Origin: Xiphydria camelus
Lineage: Eukaryota; Arthropoda; Insecta; Hymenoptera; Xiphydriidae
DNA: 64,000 nt
Assembly (NCBI GenBank): GCA_963678675.1
Contig: OY783200.1
Span: 13,642,890 to 13,706,889 of the forward strand
Direction: 5' to 3'
Notes under the pieces: generated by a model
Told to the model about the DNA's origin: nothing
What the model saw: only the letters and a program-made list of their open reading frames with translations
The model's database searches: none
Shown here: piece by piece, positions 30,616 to 40,746 of the stretch
Position numbering within the stretch: position 1 is the stretch's first letter
Layout: each line of letters opens with the position of its first letter
Program-made: the position numbers and the translations under genes

Positions 30616-30850
30616 AGACCCTTGGTCGTCCCGCGACGGAGAGGGTTACAGCTCCGTCGCTGAGGCGTCTGGCGGGGATCTCTTCTCGCCACCGGTACCC
30701 GCATCCGATGTTACGGCGGGCGCCTCGTCCGGTATCTCCTCCTCTTTCTCCACGATCACTTCCTTCATCCTTGGTGGTGTTCGGGGGGGCGTTGTCCTCC
30801 CGGGATGGATGGCCGTCGAACAAATCGGCCCGCCACATACCGAGGTGGTA
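30616..30850 (-). pseudogene. 5' end of the R2-like LINE
   Basis: Minus strand. Pro/Thr-rich and then acidic frame (EVIVEKEEEIPDEAP near 30770-30725) running toward the TTAA element. The exact junction with Polinton coding is not clear and is placed near 30850. Confidence 0.35.
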
Positions 30851-31300
30851 ATGGTAGTGGCGGTGATCGTAGTTACCGGGCTGGAGTTGGGTATACTGAT
30901 GTCGCTGAATGCTACATTGCCCAAGTATGTCAAGGGCGTGTTGATGCTTCGGAGAAATCCCGCAAACTAGCGTCCTCGAGCGCCAGGTCCTTTCGTCGAG
31001 CGCATAGCGTCATTGACGAGATCGATGATATTCGATTGATCGATGGCGGTACCATTAATTGCAATGCGGTCTTGAAAATTCCACGCTATTCGATTAGTAC
31101 CAACTCATCGCAAATGATACAGCGTTATTTGTAGTTTCTCGCTATACTTCTTCGGCACCGTATCCAGAATAGCCATGTCGTTCGGTGCTTCGGCGATCTC
31201 CTCCTTCTCCTCATCTGCCATCTTCATATTTTCCGATTTCTTATCGATCGGTGTCTCTAGCGATCTTCGATGTTGTTACCGTGCACTATCCGCAAAGTAC
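30851..31300 (-). pseudogene. Polinton small protein relic (VPKKY / DLVNDAMR block)
   Basis: Minus strand. DTVPKKYSEKLQITLYHL (about 31165-31115), a W-N-F...I-A-I-N-G-T-A-I strand near 31080-31040 and IIDLVNDAMRSTKG near 31025-30985, with stops between. The same order of motifs (a KxY helix, then GxxI, then SxxxDLVNDAxR) is seen in a recurrent insect Polinton gene of unknown role. Frame then runs into the R2-like LINE. Confidence 0.55.
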
Positions 31301-31805
31301 AGATAGCGCTGCAGTATTTGTTCGTACATTTTCCACTATTCTCTCCCGTCTCTAAACGTCAAAGAGTGTAGAATTTCATTAATCTCCACGTCGAGTCTGC
31401 TCATGATATTACCCGGTGTTTGAACGATCTTCGCTTTTTGCTGCTACTGCTGCTGCTCTCGTAAATGCTCCACGCTCTCTTGCAGTACGAGCACCACCTT
31501 GCTGGTATGCTTCAGTCTATGGCGCTATCAAAGTGGCGAGCACCGAACAAGCAGTAGTGGTAAGAAACCGCCGCGTGGAACAATTATCGTCTTCTTTGCC
31601 CTAAAATTGTGTTTTTTTTTTGCGCCAGACGTTGTAGCAGTGACAGGTGTCGTTTCAGACGTTGCTTTTCACGCGGTTTGAGCGGCACCTTATTGCGTAG
31701 GGTATTCAGAGCACACTTGCAAATACACTTGATTAGGCGTGAGTCGGCTGAACGGAATGCGACTCTCCGTTGTTCCGCATTAAAATGATCGCCTACTTCG
31801 CGCCC

Positions 31806-32190
31806 ATACCGTATGTATCATCCCAAATTAAACAAGCTGATATACCGACATTGCCGAAACTTTACCGACGGTCAAGAATTTTATAGTTAGAGTTGGCTTG
31901 AGAAGAGTGCGCTGTGTGTGCTGCGTGAGAGCGAAAAGTGTCAAACGTCTGATTTCCCGATAGCTGTCAATTCGGAAAATCGAAGTATTGAATAATAGAC
32001 GAAACACTTCGATCTTTTGAATTAACAGCTATCGGGAAATCAGACGTTTGACACTTTTCGCTCTCACGCAGCACACACAGCGCACTCTTCTCAAGCCAAC
32101 TCTAACTATAAAATTCTTGACCGTCGGTAAAGTTTCGGCAATGTCGGTATATCTGCTTGTTTAATTTGGGATGATACATACGGTAGATCC
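31806..32190. repeat. Near-perfect 385-bp palindrome including the ATPase gene end
   Basis: ATGTATCATCCCAAATTAAA at 31815 is repeated in reverse at 32160-32184. Pairing continues through CCGACATTGCCGAAAC, AGTTAGAGTTGGCTTGAG and AACGTCTGATTTCCCGATAG to a centre near 31998. The outer 75 bp of each arm is Polinton ATPase coding sequence, while the inner 100 bp is the repeat also found at 32876 and near 43430. Confidence 0.9.
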
Positions 32191-32740
32191 GCGTGATTTT
32201 GGTGCCATTACAAGCGCAGAACTGGTACATTGGTGGTACAATCTCTATTTTATCGTTTTTCCGCGACACATACGCGTACTGATATCGATCGCAGGGCAGT
32301 ACGCATGTGCGAAATTGACAATTGTTCGAAGTCGTTTGTTTCAGATCGAGCAGTAGATACCCGTATGGACGCGCGGTGGCGTCGCAATAGACTTCCCGGA
32401 GAAAGAGCTGATTTTCCGGACACACCTGATGCACCAGGTCTCTGAACACGATTTCGCAGGTTTTTAAAGACGACTATGTAATTGGCGTTAAGTGAGATAT
32501 CGCGCTGTCTGCGACCTTGATGGGATAGATTTTGAATTATGAAGATCACGCTGAGATTGTTGCGGTGACTGCCCTTCGTAAAGAGATAGTTAACGGCGTT
32601 ATTCAAGGCCTCGCACATCAAGTCGTCGATAACGACGAGATCTGCAGATCAGAGCTGTCCACGGATGTTTCCAACGCGCGTCCATAACGTCAAATTATCT
32701 ATGTCATCGCGAGTCATCGGTTTATAACAAGTTTTTACGC
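32102..32740 (-). pseudogene. Polinton A32-like packaging ATPase
   Basis: Minus strand. Walker B-like VVIDDLMCEA (about 32635-32605), then KGSHRNNLSVIFIIQNL and RDISLNANYIVVFKN (about 32490). After a frameshift come FRDLVHQVCPENQLFLREVY and DATARPYGYLLLDLKQ (about 32370-32325), the standard C-terminal order of the Polinton FtsK/A32-type ATPase that packages DNA into capsids. The Walker A loop is not found upstream, and sequence before about 32740 is unrelated repeat, so the 5' part is lost. The frame ends at 32102, where the palindromic repeat supplies a stop. Confidence 0.8.
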
Positions 32741-32794
32741 AAGCCTGCGGGTAAGCACCCGCGTGATCGTTAGCTTATACTGTATGTCGCACGG

Positions 32795-33360
32795 GAAATC
32801 GAACAGGCGTGAAGACCTAAAAATTTCCCTGAAATTTGACTTCGCCAGTGTTTGGACGGTGCTCGAGTCATTTATAGTTAGAGTTGGCTTTAGAAGAGTG
32901 CGCTGCGTAAGAGCGAAAAGTGCCAAACGTCTGATTTCCCGATAGCTGTCAATTCGGAAGATCGAAGCGTTTCGTCTAACTTCGAAATCGTGAATTTTTG
33001 AATAATAGTGAATAATTTTTAGAAGTGATAACAAATAGTCATCAGGTTTCTTCCATGAAATTCCCCAAGTGTTTAAAAACTGTTATTACAAACCGGTATC
33101 CGATTTGCCCATAACTTTTGCTTCTCCTTCTACTGATATTAAGTGAAGGTTAGAAGATTTTCATGAAGTCTGACGGTTTTTTTACATGTCCTCTTGCACA
33201 AGTGCAACCGAAGAGGATCTAACTCGTGTTCTATCCTGAAAAAGATGATTCGTTGGGCATGAGATAATGGCAGTCTTGTTACAGAGCGTCTATCGCCCAT
33301 AGTATATTAATTGTAATACGCGCTTCCTGTTTCAACTATTCCAGCGTTAAATGACTTGTA
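32795..33360 (+). repeat. Long inverted repeat, left copy (~566 bp)
   Basis: Matches in reverse complement 42963-43540 at roughly 75-80 percent by eye. Shared words include AACGTCTGATTTCCC, AAATCGGATACCGG (reversed), CATGAAAATCTT (reversed) and GGAATAGTTGAAAC (reversed). The inner end falls at about 33360. It includes the AGTTAGAGTTGGCT unit present in the 31.8-32.2 kb palindrome. Confidence 0.75.
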
Positions 33361-33699
33361 TTTTTTAGGCTATTTACCTTCCACGAATTATTCATATGTA
33401 GGGGCAGCAAGTGATGATTGTGACTGATCATAAACAAGTTCGCCTATTAAACTGAAAGGCAATTCAGTGCATCGAACTACTGCTGCAATTAATGACTAGT
33501 TTACATCAGATGCTGTAAACTCACTTACTAATGGTCCATACATTGCAACTACTTATAGTACGGTCGAGCACATCAACGATGTTAGAACTCGTGCGGAAAG
33601 TTCCAGAGGACGGGGTCGACGGCGAATGTGCTGAGCCCAGGTCGCCTGAGGGTAAATCCCGAGGTCAAAAGTATTGTCTTCCAGGTCGTTTAAGAGGAT

Positions 33700-34511
33700 A
33701 TGCAGCAATCAATTAGGGGAATATCAAAGCGAACAGGAATTCTCAAGGACACGGTACATCGAGTGCTCCGATTGAACAAGACTCGGAATGATAAGGGGCA
33801 GGTACATCAAGCACCGTCTCACCGCAATGATCATCAACGACGGTTAACGTTATGCTGATCGACGGTGAAGAAACTCGATCGAAATCCTGATTTCTTGAAA
33901 ACCGTATGCTTCACGGACGAATACACATTCTGGGTGAATGGTGGCATGCGCTCGCATTTCTATTGATATTGGTGTGCAAGAAATCCGCCCGTAATCCGGG
34001 AGCAGAATTTTCAAAACAAGGACAAGCTGAACGTTTGGGTTGGGATATATGGGGAGTGAATTATTGGACCCAACTTCATTGAAGGGAATCTGAATTCCCA
34101 GATCTATTTGGACTTGCTGGAAAATAACATTATACCAGCTTTTTCGAAATGATTCGAAATCAACCGATAATCTTCCAGCAAGACAGTTCACCTACCCATT
34201 CAAGCCGAACGGTCGCTAAACTATTGAATGACGTTTTCGGCGAAAGTAATTGGAGAGGCTTGAGAGCGCCAACGGAGTGGCCACCTAGATCTCCAGATCT
34301 TACTCTGCTGGATGTCTTTCTTTGGCAATATTTAAAAATGAAGATTTTTAACGGGCGGCGAAGTGCGAACACCGATCATCTCAAGAGACTGATGCAAGAA
34401 GAATGTGCTGCGATTCCTCCGGATATACTCCGTAATATGCAGGAGAACCTCCGTAATACGAATGCAGTGTCAGAGGAGATCGAAGGAGGCCTTATGGAAC
34501 ACTTGCTCTGA
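33700..34511 (+). pseudogene. rosa-like (DD41D-type) mariner transposase
   Basis: A helix-turn-helix remnant near 33720 (GISKRTGILKDTVHRVLRLN) precedes the first catalytic region TVCFTDEYTFWVNGG (about 33905). KLNVWVGIYG...IIGPNFIEGNLNSQIYL follows, then IIFQQDSSPTH (about 34170) and EWPPRSPDLTLLDVFLW (about 34277). About 42 residues separate the second and third acidic residues (QQD...LLD), close to the DD41D spacing of the rosa lineage rather than the DD34D of mariner. Stops occur at about 33855, 33963 and 34061, and a frame change near 34148. No TIRs were paired. Confidence 0.8.
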
Positions 34512-35020
34512 GCATGTGCTTTCCGTACCGACGATGACCGATTGTCCTCTAAGCCGCAACGACAACATTCGGCTTTCGGAGTCATAGCGAGAGAGGGAGA
34601 TGAAGTTACATGGAATTCGTAAAACTTCATAAATTGATAAAGAGGTCGTACGAAATTCATGTAACGTGACAATAGGCCTCCACGTGGCATCTCCTATAAT
34701 ACTTTACACTGGAGTAGCTAACAATTGACATTAAATCATTTAAATCAACCTATTGCTTTAACGTAACAACGCACATGGGGGTATTTTGCCTTCCTAGCCG
34801 GACAAAATTATATTTTTATTTTTTTGTTGTGTACTAGGGTTTCTGTTGGTTTGTGTATCTAAATTAGTTATTTGAGTCAGTTCATAACATAAAAAATGTT
34901 TATTTTTAATGTTCGTACAGAAAATAGTAACATTCATTACAGATAAAGTACAATAATAATTTTCACACATATGATCTGTTTTTATATCCTGCATTAATCA
35001 GATAATGACGAGTGCCAAAA
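34512..35020. other. AT-rich spacer
   Basis: Nothing recognised. A possible 3' UTR for the exon on the minus strand beginning at 36884 and ending at 35021; candidate polyadenylation words on that strand are present near 34950-34790. Confidence 0.3.
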
Positions 35021-35237
35021 TTACTCAGGCGAGTCCTCCGCTTCGTCGTATTCCGATGCTTCGGAGTTCCAACCTTCAGAATAAGGATCGGCGGGCAACA
35101 GCATTTCTATTGTCTCTTTTAACAAAGGCTGTGATTTTTTCTTTGGTTTTGACCTGAGACACGACATCAGTGGATCAGAGGATAGCAATAGGCGATTAAG
35201 GACATCAACGTTGCATTCTATCGATAAAATCGACATA
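35021..35237 (-). other. Possible terminal exon, downstream part
   Basis: Minus strand. The open frame codes for a basic block (SKPKKKSQPLLKETIEMLL) then an acidic tail (EGWNSEASEYDEAEDSPE) and stop at 35021. On the other side of the Tc1 element, a TTTTTGCTATTTTTCAG splice acceptor (ending at 36885) opens into the same frame. It may be the last exon of a host or transposon gene into which Tc1 jumped at a TA. I do not recognise the protein. Confidence 0.4.
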
Positions 35238-35239
35238 TA

Positions 35240-36854
35240 CACTCGCGTGCATAGAAATCGGCCCACTGTAAACTTTTGACTTTAACTATATTTATTTTAG
35301 AAAATATTCATCAGATCAAAAAAATAAATGTGCTGTTTGAAAGACAATTTAATATGCTTTAATATGAATTTAAATTTATTACAATTTATTTCGGCATCTT
35401 AGGTTTAACACAGTGAAATTAATGCATGAAGCAAATTAACTTTTTTTTTTACTAAAGGAAATAGGATTATTCACAATTAACAACTTAAGACTTAATTTTT
35501 AATAATGGGTATGACCCCTCTTACCCTAATAACATCTCTTACACGATTAGGCATACATCTAATTAAGTTCGCTATTGTTTCTTATGGGATATTATGCCAC
35601 TCTTCTTCTACTGCAATAATAAGCTCTGGGATCGAGGTTGGGGCTCGAAGTCCAGTGCAAATTCTTCGTTTTAGCTCATTCTACAACTGTTCAATCGGAT
35701 TTAGGTCGGGACTGCATGCTGGCCACTCCATAACCCGAAATTCGACTTCTGTAATGTAATCTTGCACGATTCTTTTGGTGTGCGGCCTCGCATTGTCATG
35801 CATAAAAATAAATTCGTCTCTAATGTAGTCGACGTAAGGTACCACATGAATTGCTAAACTCTCCTCGATGTATCCAGCACCCGTTAAACCTTTTCTCCCG
35901 TGACCACGGTCGCCCCTACGGATGAACACAGGGTCGGTTCGTGCTTCCATAGAAATTGCACCCCAGATCATGCAGGAACCACCTCCATAAGTACTCCGCT
36001 CTTCCATACAGCATTCTGTAAATCGCTCTTTCGGTCTTCGGTACATTTTTCTTCTTCGGTCGCTACCATAGAAGCATATTCTGGTCTCATCTAAGAACAG
36101 AACAGACCCCCATTGTTCCAATGTCCAATTCAGATGATCCCGTGCAAAATGCAGGCTTGTGCTTGACGATGAGCTGGGGTAAGTTTTAGACCAGTCGCAG
36201 GTGTTTTAGGGATCAGGTTACTTTCCTGCAGTCTTCGTCTTACTATCCACTGACTAATAGCCACTCTTCATACTTCACGGAGCTGTTGTTGCACTTGAAC
36301 CGTATTAAGGCGGCATTTCTTAATGTTGTTGACACAATAAAGCGGGCATCACGACCCGTTGTAAACCGCTTTCTGCCTTTTCCAGGTCGTCTATGAAAGG
36401 ATCCACTTTCTTGATAACGTTGGCACACTCTTCGTACCGCTGCGCGTGTCATATCCAGTTGTTGAGCAACAGCTCGCTAGCTAAGTCCATTTTCGATTAA
36501 AGCAATAACTTGGGCGACTTTTTGCGGTGTGGTTTGCATTAAACTAACACGCTTGAAAACTAATCACATTATGAAAAACGAATAATGTGCAAATTTTAAT
36601 TGCAAAGGCAACAATTTCAATCTTTCACGAGTTTGTTATTCTCGTTATAACCACCACATGAACACGTTTCATTGGTTTACCGGTTGCTACGCATATAAAC
36701 GATAAGCATTCTTGACAGATTTAAACTCATATTAAAGCATATTGAATTGTCTTTTAAACAGCACATTTCTTTTTTTGATCTGATGAATAGTTTCTAAAAA
36801 ATATATAGTTAAAGTCAAAAGTTTACAGTGGGCCGATTTCTATGCACGCAAGTG
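35240..36854 (-). mobile_element. Tc1-type transposon, ~1.6 kb, nearly complete, TA duplication
   Basis: TIRs of about 130 bp begin CACTCGCGTGCATAGAAATC at 35240 and are mirrored at 36854 (CACTTGCGTGC in reverse). TA is outside both ends (35238-35239, 36855-36856). It contains a single transposase gene on the minus strand. Confidence 0.9.
35492..36539 (-). pseudogene. Tc1 transposase (DD34E), few disabling mutations
   Basis: Minus strand, start at 36539 (MQTTPQKVAQVIALIENG). Two helix-turn-helix regions: AVAQQLDMTRAAVRRVCQRY (about 36470) and RPGKGRKRFTT (GRPR-like, about 36390). Catalytic region: VLFLDETRICFYG (about 36100, first Asp), FMHDNARPHT (about 35815) and ACSPDLNPIE (about 35720), with exactly 34 residues between the second Asp and Glu. 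The W-G-G-I-S-equivalent MIWGAIS is present. Defects: an internal TAG at about 36480, a frameshift near 36280, a stop near 36140 and a TAG just after PIEQL. Ends near 35492. Confidence 0.9.
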
Positions 36855-37090
36855 TAGTACTGTCGCCATTAAAATGTCGGTATACTGAAAAATAGCAAAA
36901 AGTAGCACATGATTTCTAAAACACTTTCTTAAAATTGATCTATTCTGTATGGCAAAATAAACAAATCACCCTGGAAGCATAAATAATAGTCCTATATTAT
37001 ATGCAAGCATCAGTAAAAATAGTTCAACAATACTTCACGATTCAAACTGCTATTTTTTGCAATAAGGAACAAGAAATTAAAATACAATTA

Positions 37091-37560
37091 AGGTGAAGTG
37101 GGGTAAGTATGTAGTAAAAATCGGCAAGTTGAAGTTTGGATGGTCGTAAAAACTAAACAACTGAATTTATTGAACTCTCTTTGGTACTGTACGCTCTTGG
37201 GGCCTTCCTGATTAAAAAGCTTTAATGGTTCCCTGTCAAAATTAATAGTTTAATATTTACAATTTTTTAAATAATATGATGTTCGTATCCTACACTTCCC
37301 CCGACTTTGGGGTAAGTGTGTATGCAGCTCATATTTTCTATGTCCCTGCTGTTAGGAGGATGTGGGGTAAGTGTGTAAGACTTGACTATATGGCATATAA
37401 GATGGAATTATAATTTTTCCGTTATATAGTTTATTGCACGAACCATGTGCGGTTATAAAAGTAAAAATGTGTTGTTTGAAGATATCCCAGTGGATGTCGC
37501 GCCGATTTGATGCTATATTGAGATTTTCAGAGCTTGGTACACACTTACTCCACTTCACCT
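37091..37560. mobile_element. 470-bp pogo/mariner-type MITE, TA duplication
   Basis: AGGTGAAGTGGGGTAAGTAT at 37091 pairs with the end at 37560. TA flanks (37089-37090, 37561-37562). The phrase ggggtaagtgtgta recurs inside (about 37309 and 37363), as in the pogo-like element at 2647-4499 with a different motif. Non-coding. Confidence 0.75.
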
Positions 37561-37562
37561 TA

Positions 37563-38266
37563 TCACAAAATTATGTGTTTTTACCTGAATTAAGATAATC
37601 CATATCCTTTTCCTATTTAGAAGACTTACTTTCGACTAGCTCTGCATGTACCGGATGCAACAGAGGGCGATGAGAAAGGTTACACTTTATTTACCAACTA
37701 CCTGGCTCATAGCACGTAGCTTAATATTCTGTCTGTAATAGTTTTGAAAAATGGGATTTTGTCCAGCTAGATAGGCAAAATACCCCTCTGTGCAACGCCA
37801 GGCGAATGTTCGTTACCGTTATTTTAACAGTATTCCAAATTTCCTGCAACGGTGAGGTGAGTATTTTTTATGATCACGTTATTTTCGAGTCTTTAACAGA
37901 GATAAAGCATGCCTCATTCGTATAATCGTTTTCTCCCTTTTGTTATAAAATTAATACAGATGAGCTTTCGGTGGAAGTCACCTATAGAAGGAAGACGAGC
38001 GGCGGGGAAGAACAGAGAATAGGAAGGAGATGCGGAAATTTATATATTTTTATTTTCACTACTCATATTGGTACACAGCACATCTCTCTTTCCGAGCAAC
38101 ATTTCTCAGACGACAATATGTTCGTGAATGTTCCAAAACGTTAGAAGAATGCCTTACAAAAACACTGCTCAGAAAGGTGCATTATTGGTGGAGTATCAAT
38201 TTATTGCGTATCATTGATACGTCTATCATTTTGTTTTCTTTATTTCAGTCGACTGAAACGAGCGCT
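37563..38266. other. Unassigned AT-rich sequence
   Basis: No gene or paired repeat recognised. Short open frames (for example 38030-38269) have no recognisable motif. Confidence 0.3.
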
Positions 38267-38269
38267 TAA

Positions 38270-38990
38270 GGGGTAGTAGGGTCTAAAAATCAATTTTTTT
38301 TATTGCCTTTTCTTATAGTAAAACATTTAAAGAATGTTGTGTCCAAATTTCAAGTCAATCGGAGCAAAACTCTCAGTCATAGACCTTTAAGTCTCCGCTC
38401 CTCTAATACTGCGGAGCGGCAAGAACTCGGCGCTTTAAACGCTTGTTTCTCGAAACCAAGTTTTAAAAGTCCGTGGATATCGTCATTTAAAAACCACTGC
38501 ACCGATTCTTTTCAAGTTTTGTACATACTTTCTACATATAAAATACCAGACCCCTACATTTTTCTTTTTCTTTTTTTGTTACATTAAGGGGGTTTTACAG
38601 CAACAAAATGACGGATTTTTTCGTGAAAAGTCGCAATTTTTACTTTAAGCAACCACCAAAAATTTAAAAATGGAAAAAAATTAAAGAAAAACATAGGGGT
38701 CTAGAAAAACATCTGTTTTAACTATATTGCTTTGATTTTTTGATTTGGGATAATTCTGCGCTGAAATATAGTGTCCACCGCAAATCATCTTTTCTAAAAG
38801 GCGTCCTCGAAAATGCTTCGTCACCGGCTTATTTCTCAATATTTTTCTACAAAAAAATTACAAAATGTTCGAATGATGCTTTGTAACATGCGAAACATTA
38901 GAATATATCTACTTCAACAAAATAGCTCTAAAAAAAATTCGTGAAAAGAGTTATTTTCCACGCGTTAGACCCCCCCCCCCCCCCCCCCCC
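38270..38990. mobile_element. 721-bp Harbinger-type MITE candidate, TAA duplication
   Basis: Left tip GGGGTAGTAGGGTCTAAAAA (38270) and right tip, reversed, a run of G followed by GTCTAACGCG. TAA occurs on both sides (38267-38269, 38991-38993). The right end has expanded to a 21-base C run (38970-38990). Non-coding, with A/T-rich interior. Confidence 0.6.
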
Positions 38991-38993
38991 TAA

Positions 38994-39230
38994 GCGACAA
39001 CGTAAGCGGGAGCCGAAACGGAGGGAGAAGGAGAGGCAAGAGCGATAATGGAGAAAGCGAGAGTGGTGGGAAAGGAAATAGCGGGAGAGAGAGCATTGGA
39101 AACGGAAGCAGGAGTGGTACCAGCTGAAACAGGAGAGGGAGGTACGATGCAGTTGCGATAATTGGGTAGAACGTTAGAAGGTCGAGCGAGACGTATAGTA
39201 AATACGATTCATGAAACTCTTGCATTGCAA
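38994..39230. repeat. Purine-rich low-complexity tract
   Basis: Strongly biased to G and A on the plus strand (gagaaagcgagagtggtggg and similar words). Open frames on the minus strand (Leu/Pro-rich) are a composition artefact. Confidence 0.7.
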
Positions 39231-39485
39231 AAAAGTAAAATAAGTAATCCGAGTTTCCGATTCGTCAGATTGCAGTAGACGGTATTCGCGTGTAATTAGT
39301 CTGAAGTTCTAATTTTTTCTTTCATTCCTTTACGGGCTGATTATCGAGTTTCAAGATACAATCACTCTCAATTATCGCCGTCGGGTCTCACAACTATTAG
39401 CAGAGTGAAGAGCGGTACAGAACCACGTCACGTCAACTCCCTCCCCTCTCTGATGATGTCGTTTCTCAGGATGGCGAACATGGCT

Positions 39486-39566
39486 GGTAGAATCCATCGT
39501 TTTTTGCGACAAGAAAATTACACGAAGCGAGTCGGAGCCAATATACCGGGAAATCTCGTGGCTGTG
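39486..39566 (+). pseudogene. Histone H2A fragment
   Basis: About 27 codons match the alpha1-L1-alpha2 region of canonical H2A: GRIHRFLRQENYTKRVGA, then P, then LVAV. The match stops at a 120-bp palindrome (39568-39688), and upstream residues (MSFLRMANMA) replace the usual GLQFPV. It is probably a truncated pseudogene or a captured exon piece. No histone neighbours are present. Confidence 0.6.
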
Positions 39567-39567
39567 A

Positions 39568-39688
39568 TGTTGTTGTTATTGTTTCTCGAGTATTTCGGCT
39601 GCTAGATACTTCAGTATCTAGTATGAATCGTTTCAGTATCTACTGAAGTATCTAGCGGCCGAAGTACTCGAGAAACAACAACAACAAG
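39568..39688. repeat. 120-bp hairpin adjoining the H2A fragment
   Basis: TTTCTCGAGTATTTCGGCTGCTAGATACTTCAG pairs with the complementary arm ending gagaaacaacaacaacaa. The loop (about 39627-39640) is short. This could be a small MITE or an inverted duplication. Confidence 0.8.
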
Positions 39689-40746
39689 ATGATTAACAAG
39701 AACAACAAATGTCTATTCACCTTGTAATTATCAATTGTATTCATTTATTTAATAAAAACCAATTTCCGAACGGGCCTTTACAATGATTCTCTATCGGAAC
39801 AAATAATTTAACTTATAGTAATCTATCTTTATTCGGCATACCTATAACTCTGTACCATAAAGGTAAATAGTCGTTACTCCAAAATATCTATGAAATAGAC
39901 TTTCGGTTGTTCCCTACTATACACATTCCGCTTTGTTACGTGGAAAGAGAGTAACAAGTCTCAAGGTGAAAGAAGTAAGTTAGTATGAATCGGTCGTATC
40001 TCCAATGTTATACGGGGTAAACAGTCGCAAAGCACAAACGATTAAGGTCGGGACACACATTACCGGGCCGTGCCAGGGCCGGCGCACGGCCGAGTATCGT
40101 CCGTCGTCCGGCGGATGATCTGTCCAATAGAATCAAATGCTTTTGTTCTCACTTTACCGAGCCGTGACCGAGCGTCGCCAACGGACCGTCACCGGACCGG
40201 GCCAGTTAGTTCAGTTTTACTTTTTCACAGTGACGGTCCGGCCGCGCTTCTCTTGTTTCCGTAACTTACGTGTTTTAGTGCAATCAACCTGGCAGTTTCC
40301 AAGGCAGCTGACGACTGACGAAGCAAACGAATGATCCAACTCGTTTCAGGAAAGAAAGCTAATGTTAATTTGCTGATTGGTAAGTATAATAACGTATCGT
40401 TAACATGTATTAAGATATTGAGGTTGTGTTGAGTAGTTCTTCAAGAAACCTTCGCAGTTTTGAGTTTACAACTCGCGAAACTCAGTAAAAAATGTAGGTA
40501 TTGTAGGACAGACAGGTTAAAGTTTATTTTAATCGGAATCAGTACATGCATTATTATGATTAATTTGATAAACGGACTTACGATTGTTTACCTCATTTTT
40601 TCTCTTTTTTTAAATAAAAAGTTTATCTCTCAATATGCAGTACACCGAAACGGAACGTGGTAATAGAATAAGTGAAGGGGGTCCTATTAGTATCTGAAAA
40701 GACTACAGAAGAAATTATCGTCAACTAGTTACGAAATACCACCGAG
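39689..40746. other. Unassigned, with a GC-rich patch
   Basis: No gene recognised. 40050-40260 is GC-rich (ccgggccgtgccagggccgg) and resembles in style the repeat at 43848-44290. The rest is AT-rich. Confidence 0.3.

Noticed and set aside
38965..39225. Leu/Pro-rich minus-strand frame
   Set aside because: Product of the purine-rich low-complexity tract.
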